Positions 46,731-56,557 of a DNA stretch of 64,000 bases are shown in pieces. The notes beneath the pieces are model-generated. The model was not told the origin of the DNA. It saw only the letters and a program-made list of their open reading frames with translations, and did no database searches. Numbering within the stretch: the first letter of the stretch is position 1; every line of letters begins with the position of its first letter. The translations under genes and the position numbers were made by a program. The DNA is from Vitellaria paradoxa (taxonomy: Eukaryota > Streptophyta > Magnoliopsida > Ericales > Sapotaceae): NCBI GenBank assembly GCA_019916065.1, contig CM034236.1, positions 25,430,358 to 25,494,357 on the forward strand, in the 5' to 3' direction.

Positions 46731-49700
46731 ATGGATAAGAGCTGGATTGATTTGCTAGATAGGTTGTCATGCCAATATATAGAGAGGATTGACCAATTCA
46801 TTGCCTACACCAATATGCTAGGAAGTGAAACAATAAATTGCCCATGCAAAAACTGTGTGAATCAGTATAATTTATCATGGGGCAAGGTGCGAAATCATTT
46901 GATACTGCATGGATTTTTAAAAGATTACAAGAATTGGACAAAGCATGGGGAGCCATACATTTTTTTCGACATCAAGAAGATAAACAGATAGATGCTGATA
47001 TCATGCCTAGGGATCAAATGATGGGAATACTATAAGATGTTATATCTAGGATGCTGTTTGTTAGCCCCGGTGTTGAGACTAATGAGGCTGGTAGAAGTAA
47101 TCTCCAGTCTAGTGCAAATGAAGAAACATTGAGGTTTTTTAAACGTCTTAATGATGCACAAACTGAATTATACCTTGGGTGTCAAAATTTCAGTCAACTA
47201 TCATTTATTGTTGAGTTGTTGCATTTGAAAGCAATGAATCAGTGGATGAACACATCATTTGACATGTTACTTAAATTATTAAGAAAGGTTCTTCCCAATG
47301 GTACAAAGCTTGTTGATTCCTACTATCAAGCTCGCGAATTAACTAATGATTTGGGCTTCACGTTCGAGACGTGGGATGTATGTCCAAATAGTTGCATGTT
47401 ATTCAGAAATGAAGATGCCAACCTTGATAAATGTGTAGTATGTAAAAGCTCAAGGTAGAAGAACGAAAGTGAAGCTGACCCAAACAGTGCCAAGAAAGTT
47501 GGAAAATTGGTAGCTGCAAAGTAGGTATGTTATTTTCTACTTCAGCCAAGGTTAAAAAAATTATTTATATCCTCCAAATGGGCAAAGCTTATGAGATGGC
47601 ATGCTGAGGAAAAGAAAGATGATGGGACATTAACATACCCTATAGATTCACCTGCATGGAAAGATTTTGATCGGAGACATCCAGATTTTGCTCAAGACAA
47701 TCGTATTGTGAGACTAGGTTTGGCCGCCAATGGTTTCAACCCATTTAGAACTCAAGGCACTAATCATAATACATGGCTAGTGGTGTTAAATCTATATAAC
47801 CTCCCACCTTGGTTGTGCATGAAACAATCATTCTTGATTCTGTCGATCCTTATTGATGGCCCAAAAGGTCCCAGTGACAAGATTGATGTGTTTATGGAAT
47901 TGTTAATCGAAGAGTTGAAAGAATTATGGAATGAAGGAGTGTCAGCATTTGATGCTACTGCAAATGAAATGTTTCAACTTCGTGCAGTATTGCTGTGGAC
48001 AATTAATGATTTCCCTGTGTATGCTAACTTGTCTAGGTGGAACACAAAAGGTAAATTTGCATGTCCTTCGTGCAATACCAACACTTAGTCGTCATGGTTG
48101 AAGCATGGAAAAAAATTTTGTTATATGCGTCTTAGACAATATTTACCATACACACATCATCTTAGGTAGGATAGAGAATCATTCGATGGCACAATGGAAT
48201 ATGAATTAGCACCTAACACATTGACTTGGGTCAAATTATTAGCCCAAATTGACTCACAGCATATCAAAACAATGTACAAGAGGGAGGACCTAATGGCATT
48301 GCCTGTCTCCACGTCAATTTCTCCTCGTACTTATAATTGGAAAAAAAAAAAGAGCATATTCTATAAGTTACCTTATTGGAAGGACAATTTTATTATGCAT
48401 AATCTGGATGTTATGCACATCGAGAAAAATGTCTGTGATAATGTATTATAGACTATTCTTGGTGTTAAAGGAAAATCCAAAGATAATGCTAATTCTCGTC
48501 GTGATTTGGAAGAACTTGGACTAAGAAAACCATTACATTTATAGTTAAGAGGGTCTAACAAAGCCTACTTACCTCCTACACAATTCACAATGAGCGAGGA
48601 TGAAAAAGATGCATTTGTTTCTGTTCTAAAAAGTGTTAGGGTGCCTAATGGTTATTCTTCAAATATTTCGAGGAAGATGAACTTGCAAGAGAGGTCTTTG
48701 TCAGGTTTGAAGAGTCATAATGGTCATATTCTCATGCAACAGCTAATCCCTATTGCCACACGTAAATCTTTGCCAAAGACCATGGTTGAGCCATTGATTG
48801 AGCTAAGTAACTTCTTTAGACAATTATGTTCAAAATCCAATCATCCCTGTGATTTACAAAATCTTCAAATGAGAATTGTGTGAACACTTTGTCATCTTAA
48901 GAAACTATTTCTGCCAGTTCTTTTTGATATCATGGTACGCTTGATCATACACTTAGCAAATGAGGCAAAAGATGGTGGGCCAGTTCAGTTCAGGTGGATG
49001 TATCTAGTTGAGAGGTATGTGCAGACTTTAAAGAAATATGTTCATACTCGAGCTGATCCGGAGGCGTCAATAGCTAGGGGATATTTGATGGAGGAATGTA
49101 CTAACTTTTGTGCTGCATATATGGAAAATGTTCTAACCAAATCGAATAGACCCTTACGAATTAATGATGGTCCTGATAGTGATGGAACACTCTTTAATCT
49201 CAATAATAATGAATGGGTTCAAGCTCATCATTACGTATTGTTCAATATAACTTCTCTTAACCCATTCATTCAGTAGAAATTACTCTTTACATATTCATTA
49301 AGCTATTATTACTCTTTCATAATTAAACTTACGTCATCAATACATGTACTTCTTAAATGAACAAGGCACATCTTACTGACATCAAGCAGAGAATGCCTTA
49401 GGCAGCCGATCATCACATCCGTAGTGAACATTTTAGCTTATTTCACGTGTGGTTTAAGGTACATGTATGTATTTGGCTGAACTTGTAATTAATTTAGCAG
49501 CTAATATCTCTGTTAAACTGTGGATTAAAAATAATGAATATTTTACAGGTGTAAGGTCTTCGTAGGACAACAAATGTTACCTTTAGTGATGAAATTATTG
49601 CTCTAGTTGATGGGCCATTTAACTTTGTACAACGTTATAAAACCTATGGTGTCAACAGATTTCACTTTCGCATAAAAAAAGTAGACGATAGACGATCAAC

Positions 49701-50190
49701 ACAAAACTGTAGGGTAGCTTTGAATGCTGAAACCCTTAGTTTTTCCAGCAGAAAGGATAAAATCCTAGGTTTCGCGGTGTGTACTATTATGGCCAATTGA
49801 CGGACACTGTGGAATTTAGATACAACAATATGCTTAAATTCATAATGTTCTAATGTGATTGGGTTCATACAATACGTGGAATGAAAAAGATGATTATCAT
49901 TTCACTATGGTAAATTTTAACAACTTGTTGTATCGAGATGATCGGATCACTAATGAACCTTATATTTTGGCATCCCAAGCAGAATAATTTTTCTATATCA
50001 AGGACCCAGTAGCTCCGGACTGGTGTGTCACAGTGAAGATGTCTAAGAGGGGGTATTTAAGATTGATTATGACAACCTTGATGTGGAAGGGTACCCGCAA
50101 CAGGTGTTAGATGAAACAACTGTTTTGGCTTAGGACGAGGATGCTGGTGGGTTAGAGAAGCCATTGAAGGGGATATAGTTGATTTTAACA
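46731..50190 (+). pseudogene. CACTA TNP2-like transposase, decayed
   Basis: Transposases of this family bind the subterminal repeats and excise the element. Readable blocks in order: the Transpos_assoc-like N-terminus (MDKSWIDLLDRLSCQYIERI, CPCKNCVNQY, HGFLKDYKNWTKHGEPY; 46731-46970); the DMLLKLLRKVLPNG and WDVCPNSCMLFRNED region with C-x2-C (CVVCKSS; 47250-47458); the Transposase_21 core (YPIDSPAWKDFDRRHPDFAQ, NLYNLPPWLCMKQSF, LIEELKELWNEGV, LLWTINDFPVYANLSRW, GKFACPSCNTNT; 47591-48088); HNLDVMHIEKNVCDNVL (48396); DUF4218-like QFRWMYLVERYVQTLKKYV (48980-49050) and EASIARGYLMEECTNF; and a DUF4216-like tail (RGVYYYGQLTDTVEFRYNN, 49770-49840; VAPDWCVTVKMSKRGY, 50010-50060). There are stops or frameshifts at about 46990, 47456, 48086, 48449, 48541 and 48881. 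Some gaps may be introns. Confidence 0.88.
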
Positions 50191-50301
50191 CGTTGGCTAA
50201 TCTCATATTATATGATATATCTTTTAATCCATTACTAAAATAGTTTATGTATTTATTTTGCATTAATTACAATATATTATGTATTTATGTATTGCACAAA
50301 G

Positions 50302-50533
50302 ATGGCAGGACGTAAAGTGCGAGAGTGTCCAAGTGGGATGGGGGACTTTGTCCGTATGACTCGTGCTTAGACAATGCCAGGTCTAGATGGTAGCACATCA
50401 TCCACAATTCCCCTGACCATACCCACGCCCTCCACACCATCATTGCCCACATCGACGTCATCACCTGTCCCATCTGCCCCATTACACACCCCCACTTTAT
50501 CCTAGGCCCCCCGACCTTTTTGTCCGTGCCTGC
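50302..50533 (+). pseudogene. CACTA second gene (TNPA/Ptta-like), first part
   Basis: The frame from ATG 50302 (MAGRKVRECPSGMGDFVRMT) enters a Ser/Thr/Pro-rich stretch (STIPLTIPTPSTPSLPTSTS) typical of the variable N-terminus of plant En/Spm accessory proteins. Two in-frame TAGs (in GCT-TAG-ACA and TCC-TAG-GCC) fit C-to-T changes of CAG. E7 interrupts the frame at 50533 (CCTGC duplication); it resumes at 58402. Confidence 0.65.
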
Positions 50534-52401
50534 TGATTAGCATGCATTATTGTACAATAATATATATATATATATTGAGCATGCTAATTATGAATTTACA
50601 GTTGTTATTGGTGATGTGTTAGCGTGATTATCTCATTTCCATGCATTCTTGGTGTGTGTATATTTCAGGTGATATAATATGGTGTTTTCGGCCCAAACAA
50701 CACCAAAGTTACATGTGAGGAGGAGCCAAGGTAAGCCAAAATAAAGAAAGTGCAAGAAGAGTCCAAAGACTCCCAAGACTTCTTCAACTTCGCAAGAACC
50801 ATCCCAAGGCATAAGATCAACTACCATGGGTGCCAAGGAGAAGGAAGTGATTTGAAGTTCAAACTAGTTGAAGTGGTGTGTGGTTGAAGTTCCAGCTCAA
50901 CACCCTCTCAGTTTTCCAGTCATAACTTTTTCGTCACAACTCGAAATGATGCCATTCTTTTGGGTTAGGAACAAGACTTGAGGGGCTACAATTTTCGTGT
51001 TTTAGCCAAAGCCCAAATCAATCATCTTGAGGGTCAAAATAGCACCGGAAGTCAAGGACAGAAAGCTATCAAAGAAGAACTATTCACTATAGTTGTAGAC
51101 GGGCGCCCCACCTCAACCATGGGTGCCCCACAGGTGTCATGGGTGCCCCACTATTCATCAGATGGGCGCCCACCGAGAGCATGATTTGGGCAAAACTCAG
51201 CATAGGCGCCCCACTTTGGCCATGGGCGCCCTACACCTACCCTTGGGCGCCCATGATGTCTTCTCCAGCATATGTTCAGAATAAAATTTGAGTTGTAATT
51301 TTACTTTTATTCCCTTGCAATTTATGTATAGATATAAAAGGGCAAATTTCTGATGTACTGAAAAAAAAAAAAAAAAAAACCCTACGCACTTTTTCTCTTT
51401 TCTTAGTTTAGTTTAAATTAGGGTAAAGGTTTCGATTTCACTTTGGATTGTTCAAGCTTTAGTTTCATCTTCGCATTAAGAGTAACGTGTAAGTTATATT
51501 TGTTATTTCATTTTAATAAAAGGTTCAGTACTCTCTATGTCTTTGTTTGTTATTTTTGCTTTGTAGTACTTCGTAGTCCTTGTTTGTGATTGCATTGTTT
51601 TCGAAATCGCTTTAAACCTTTTCAATCTATTTCATTTTCGTGTTTTGTTGTATGATGAAGATGTTTTTCTTTTCGAAATGCTTTGTTCATGTTTTAACAA
51701 TGCTAGGCTAGGGCTGTTCCTGGTTTTAACCTAAGATCATAATGAAATCGATGGTCTTGGACTCGAATAATGCAAAGCCAAATGGATTTATTTTCTTTTA
51801 AATGACAACGTAAGAATTGTAATTCTAGGTTAAATTTTGAAAACGAAACCCTGTGATACAATTGATCTCGTTTACACTAGTGTGAATCAAAGATCAATTT
51901 CATGTCCCGGTTATTTCGAACTTGACTTCAAAACCCTAGAATCACAGTTTCTTTAAGAAATATGGTTTTTCAATGTTGAATCTTCTGACCTAATTTTACA
52001 TGTGTAAGGATTAGGTTGAGTTAAGTACATATGCGAGTTCAAGCCTTCGAGGACATTATAGGACTAGGTTAAAGCCAAGTGTTTCCATTCACATAGTTGT
52101 TTAAGTTCAATTCACGTCGTCCGTTAAGTTTTCAAATTGATTGTTTTGCTTAGTGTTTTCGTTTTTCATTTAATTTGTGTTTTCAATTTTCAAATCATTA
52201 TTTCAATTCCCCAGTCAAAAACTCCAAAAATATTTTCATCTTTTCGTTTTAAGATTTTGGCAAGTGTTTTCGAAACCAAGTTTTCCAAACATTTAGCCAC
52301 ACCCTTGCTCCCTGTGGAAGATGACCTAGGATTCACCTAGACTAAACTCAACCGACCTCTTATACTTGAGAGTGAGCCACTACCAAATTAGAGAGCGGTC
52401 A
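50534..52401 (+). repeat. E7 5' LTR
   Basis: This 1.87-kb LTR runs from TGATTAGCATGCATTATTG to GAGAGCGGTCA. It contains an AT repeat near its start, a GGGCGCCC array (51098-51275), a TATA (51333-51340) and an A19-20 tract at about 51360-51379. It is the partner of 56558-58401. Confidence 0.95.
51098..51340 (+). promoter_or_regulatory. E7 5' LTR GC-palindrome array and TATA
   Basis: Seven GGGCGCCC-like units (GGGCGCCCCAC, GGGTGCCCCAC twice, GGGCGCCCACC, AGGCGCCCCAC, GGGCGCCCTAC, GGGCGCCCATG) at 51098-51275 end about 60 bp upstream of TATAAAAG (51333-51340). A poly(A) tract follows about 20-40 bp after the TATA, where transcription would be expected to start. The 3' LTR copy (57116-57250, TATA 57329) lost one 21-bp unit. 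Putative promoter. Confidence 0.5.
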
Positions 52402-52745
52402 AGTTTTTGGCGCCGTTGCCAGGGAGCAACGATGTGTGTGTGCTGAACTCGGAGAGCTTGTGGATGAAAGCACTTACTAGTGCGGTTACAATTGGACTTC
52501 CAGGTGATATCGCTCCTTATTTCTTTTCTTTTGTATATTTCATTTTTTATTTTGATTCCTTTTCTCTAGTTTTAGGATTTTTCTTCTTTTAGATATTTGA
52601 AAAAACAAAAAAACAAAAAAACAAAAATAATATAGTCATTTGCATTCATATATTCTAGCTTGCATGTTAGTAAACTTAGGTTGCATTTTAGTGTAGTTTT
52701 TCTCTCTTCTTATTTTGTTTTCATTTTTATTTTTTGATCTTAGAC
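52402..52745 (+). promoter_or_regulatory. E7 primer-binding site and leader
   Basis: TGGCGCCGTTGCCAGGGA at 52408-52425 is an almost exact complement of the 3' end of plant tRNA-Asp (only CAGGG in place of CGGGG). The leader to the gag ATG (52746) is about 320 nt, with a T-rich stretch ending TTTTTTGATCTTAG just before ACATG, which resembles a 3' splice site; CCAG|GTGATA at about 52500 would be a possible donor. Splicing is only an inference. Confidence 0.85.
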
Positions 52746-54219
52746 ATGGATATTGGTGATCTTGTACATGACCCTTTTGATACCCGAGAATACATAGAGT
52801 ATTTAGGTGGCATGTTTGGATATGATTTTACATTAGATACATATAGTATGCTTCCCCAATTTTTCGGGCACGAGGAGGAAGACCCATGTCTTCATCTCAA
52901 TAGGTTTGAGGCAATGTGTGCTTTATGTGATGATCTTACAATGAGCAAGAGAATTAGGTTCATGTTTTTCCCTTTGTCTTTACAAAGTGTGGCTGGTGAC
53001 CGGTGCTATGATTTTGGTGAATGGACCACTTGGGATCAGTGTTATCAAACTTTTATGGGACATTTCCTCCCTATTCATCAAACCTTCACCCATGGCTTTC
53101 AAATTAGAAATTTTTATCAAAAGAAGGGTGAAGAATTTTATAAATGCTGGGAGAGATTTAACATACTTTGGGACACTTTCCCAAGTCATAGATTAGAGTT
53201 GAGGGACATCATAGCCATATTATACAATGCCCTGCCTCATGAGTTGCACCAGGCATTTGATAAAGTCTTGGGGAAGGAATTTCTTGACCTTACACTGGGT
53301 GAGGCATGGTCATTCCTTGAATTTTTTTGTGAACACACCAAGCCACGGGAAAGACTTGAAACTAGATTTGACCCATATGTACTTGAAAGTCACACCGACC
53401 TTTTCCCGCATGTTCCTACTTCACATGATCCTCATGATCTATCCCTTGGAAGTAGCGTAAGCGTGGAGCCTGATTACTCAGATTTTGCATGTCCCAACCT
53501 TGTTCCACTCACTGAGGGCCAGTCTGAGGAGCCCCGAGATTATTGGCCTAGTAAACCTTCTGATGCACACTTTGAGACCATAGGCACCGAGTGGGAAAAT
53601 TGCCCTAACCACACTAGGGATGATGTTTGGGATGAGTGTCTTCCTGATTTCCCTGTGGACTCTCCCATTCAGGAGATTTCTTTACCACCTTTTGAGAGTT
53701 AGGGAGACATGCAATCCTTTCCTACCACTGAGTTTAATGCTCTGCCCACCCAGACTACCACGGGCCCTATTGAGAGTCTCTTGACTCCCTTTGAGCGGTT
53801 GCAAGTTACATTGCCCAAGGAGCATATCATTGAGTCGATAGATCCTTTTTCACTCACTTTTACACCCGAGGTTGAGAGTGGTGCACCTCTCACCGGTTGG
53901 CATAGCCCTACCCACGAGTGTTGCTTCGGGGATTGTGAGTGATTACACCATGACTGATCATCATTGGGGGGAGGTAGGAGACATTGGGGGTGAGTATGTT
54001 GATTTTTTGGGTATCGAGAGACTGATTGAACCCACCATATCCATCTCTTTGATTGCATTATGGCTGCATCCAAGGTTTTATGAACCTCACTTGACCTTCT
54101 TTCCTCCAGCGTGTTTTACACTTGAGGAGCGTCCACCTTTGGTGTTTCATGGGCCCAAAGAAAATATTTTATTTCTTAAACCATTTGTGGTCACATGGGA
54201 TAGAGAGGGTGTTGGATAA
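52746..54219 (+). pseudogene. E7 gag-like protein with one stop and one frameshift
   Basis: The start at 52746 (MDIGDLVHDPFDTREYIEYL) is chosen by homology with E6; an upstream in-frame Met at 52734 exists. The capsid-like region is intact: LPQFFGHEEEDPCLHLNRFE, FFPLSLQSVAGDRCYDFGEW, GHFLPIHQTFTHGFQIRNFY, KKGEEFYKCWERFNILWDTF. It continues HELHQAFDKVLGKEFLDLTL and the acidic HTDLFPHVPTSHDPHD. An in-frame TAG at 53700-53702 (codon 319) replaces CAG of E6. A frameshift lies near 53880-53890, after which the homologous frame runs to the stop at 54217-54219 (YVDFLGIERLIEP, GPKENILFLKPFV). No zinc knuckle, protease or later pol is present. It would assemble cytoplasmic particles if functional. Confidence 0.88.
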
Positions 54220-55530
54220 CCCTTCTTCTTTGTTTCCTTTGTACATAGTAGATTAGAGTTTTCTTTTTCTTATTTTCTTATGTTTTTTTTTTTTTTGGTT
54301 TGATTTTCTTCTCTTATTTTCTTTTCTCTTATTTCCTCTTTTGTACTAATTCTTTTTTTTGTCTTATTCTCCCTTTATTTTTTTTTCTAACATTTTCTCC
54401 TGTATAGCTTTTTCTTTTCTTCAAATAAGGAAGCTCTTGAGGTAATACCCTTCCTCTCACTTTTTCTTTAATCTTCCACTTTCAGTTTTGGTACTCCATT
54501 ATATATACTAGTTGTTGTTGGGAGTGCTGTAGAATCTAGGTTGGGGGGTGTTTTGGGGGATGCCTTAAGGGGCTTGAATAATGGGTGCATGCTTGGTTTA
54601 ATTTGTGCTATGTTCTTAATTGTGCCTTTTGTGGCTATTATTTCATGCTCATCATCATGCTCACTTTGCACACTACAAACCCACTTATGCATCATAGTTC
54701 TCACATTGAGGACAATGTTTAGTTTAGTTTGGGGGGTAGAGTTCGCATGATGACACTTTGTGCTAAAATTGTCAAACTTTTCAAACTTTGAGCATTTTTT
54801 TAGCTTAAATACGTGACTTAGCACATTTATACCTACATGTCAGTCCTTTTTGGTTTGGTTGATTGTGAATTTGAGTGAGAGAGTGATAAGTGAGTCTTGT
54901 TCAAGCTTTGATAGGAAACTTAATTTAAGTTGAGTGTGTCATGACCTTGTGCATTTTTGGCTACCACGGAAGAACTTATGTGCTTAAGAGTGAACTTTGT
55001 GTAACATTGGTCAATGGAGCATCTTTGGACTAGGTAGAGACTTATACCCCTTTAGTGGTGAGCTTTAGAGCTATTTATTCTTTTCATGAGTGGATGCACA
55101 TTATTTCAGCTAAGTGATTCTTTATTTTGGTTTTCAATGCCCCAGTTGCATCACACACACTTACATGAGTAGTCACTTGGCGCATATGAGTTGTTTGTGA
55201 GCTTAGAACATGATGTTAGGCCCTCATTGTTATTTTGAGCCTTCTTGCCCTTTTTTGGATATGAAATTGCCTTAGGAATCAACTTGAAGCCTTTTAATAA
55301 AGTGTGTGATATTTATATATATATTTTTCTTGGCTCCCACCTCATATATTATCCCTTAACCTTGTTCACACACTTTTAAGCCTTACCCTCATATGTTTTG
55401 GGTTGTGAAAAGTGCCTTAATGTCAGTAATGTGAATGGGGGTTGGGAATAGAAACATTTGAGAGCATATTGAGAGGGAATATTGGGTGGAGAATTCAGCT
55501 TATATTTATTTCATTGTTTCAAGAAAAAAA

Positions 55531-55561
<31 letters not shown>

Positions 55562-56520
55562 GAGAAAAAATGAAAAAAAAAAAGAAGTTTGTCATTCCTT
55601 TTCGCTTGTGTAATTTTGGGACTTGTACATTGTTTGCAATATTTGCAATTGTCCCAAGGGTAGTATTTAGTGTGAATAAGCTTCTTGTTGGGATCCTTGT
55701 TGGGGTTGGAAAGGAAATGGGTAAAGTGAAATTTGTGTACACTTGAGCATTGTTTTTCCACCAAGACATATGCTTGGATTTCCATAACTTTCATTGTTTA
55801 ACCTTTACCCATGGCCAAGTTACAACCAGATCAAAGACCTAGTGGATTCTAAGCAAACGACACTTATGTGTGCATGTAGTGGTCTTGTTTAGGTTGTGTG
55901 GTGTGATCCATTGCATGGCATTGGAACTTTTTGATATGAGCTGTCCACTCGAAACTTCAATTTAATTCACTCACTTATTTATGAGGTTGTGTGCAACTAG
56001 GAGAGTATTTTATGCTAATAGGTATGTGTGAACCCTTGATGAGTGAATTTCTTTCTATGAGTGGTACCTTGTGAGCTTTTGAAGTCAAAACTTAGTTCCA
56101 TTTATGCTCTTGCAACCATGTTGAATGAATGAAACAATTTTGTACACACGCTCTTTCTACTTTGACAGTCCATGCATTTATGCTTAGCACTTGGGAATTA
56201 CACATGATATTTGGGTTATGTGACTTGTTGGGCTTGAGCTTGAATTCATATTCTATCTTAATCACTCTTTGACACCTTGAGACCATACCATAGATGTTTG
56301 TGGGTAGCATCACTGCAAATCCTCAGGAGACCTTACTCGTCCACTAGGGGGAACCTAGGGGTTTAAAGGGCTTACCTCACATGCTAAGTGTGGTCGTGTG
56401 TCTCCCACGAAAACGGACATTACCTTAGTTTTTATTTTCCTTTTGTTTTGATTAGAATAAGAGCTTCTATGTTGTGGGTGTTCTTGCACATGTTCTTATA
56501 CCTCATGGTTTGATTGCACT
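54220..56520 (+). other. E7 3' non-coding region
   Basis: No coding sequence is supported. It contains T-rich tracts (54285-54420), the hairpin/G-tract module (54703-54736), an AT run (about 55312-55328) and a poly-purine (A/G) tract (about 55523-55587) that gives spurious Lys-rich frames. The whole stretch is conserved, inverted, in E6 34849-36795, with parts also in E2. Confidence 0.8.
54703..54736 (+). promoter_or_regulatory. Hairpin plus G tract (upstream module) in E7
   Basis: ACATTG-AGGA-CAATGT (6-bp stem, 4-nt loop; 54703-54718) is followed by TTAGTTTAGTTTGGGGGG (G6 at 54731-54736). It lies about 1.8 kb upstream of the 3' LTR. It has the same order and spacing as the hairpin and polypurine tract at 56521-56557. 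Possible second plus-strand primer or RNA signal. Confidence 0.5.
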
Positions 56521-56557
56521 CATTGCTAGGGACTAGCAATGTCTAGGTTAGGGGGTG
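56521..56557 (+). promoter_or_regulatory. E7 hairpin and polypurine tract
   Basis: CATTGCTAG-GGA-CTAGCAATG is a perfect 9-bp stem with a 3-nt loop (56521-56541), followed by the tract AGGTTAGGGGGTG next to the 3' LTR start TGATTAGC (56558). Confidence 0.8.

Noticed and set aside
55506..55794. Overlapping Lys- or Phe-rich open frames on both strands
   Set aside because: They are produced by the poly(A/G) tract at 55523-55587 in E7's non-coding 3' region. No domain, and no conservation of frame in E6.
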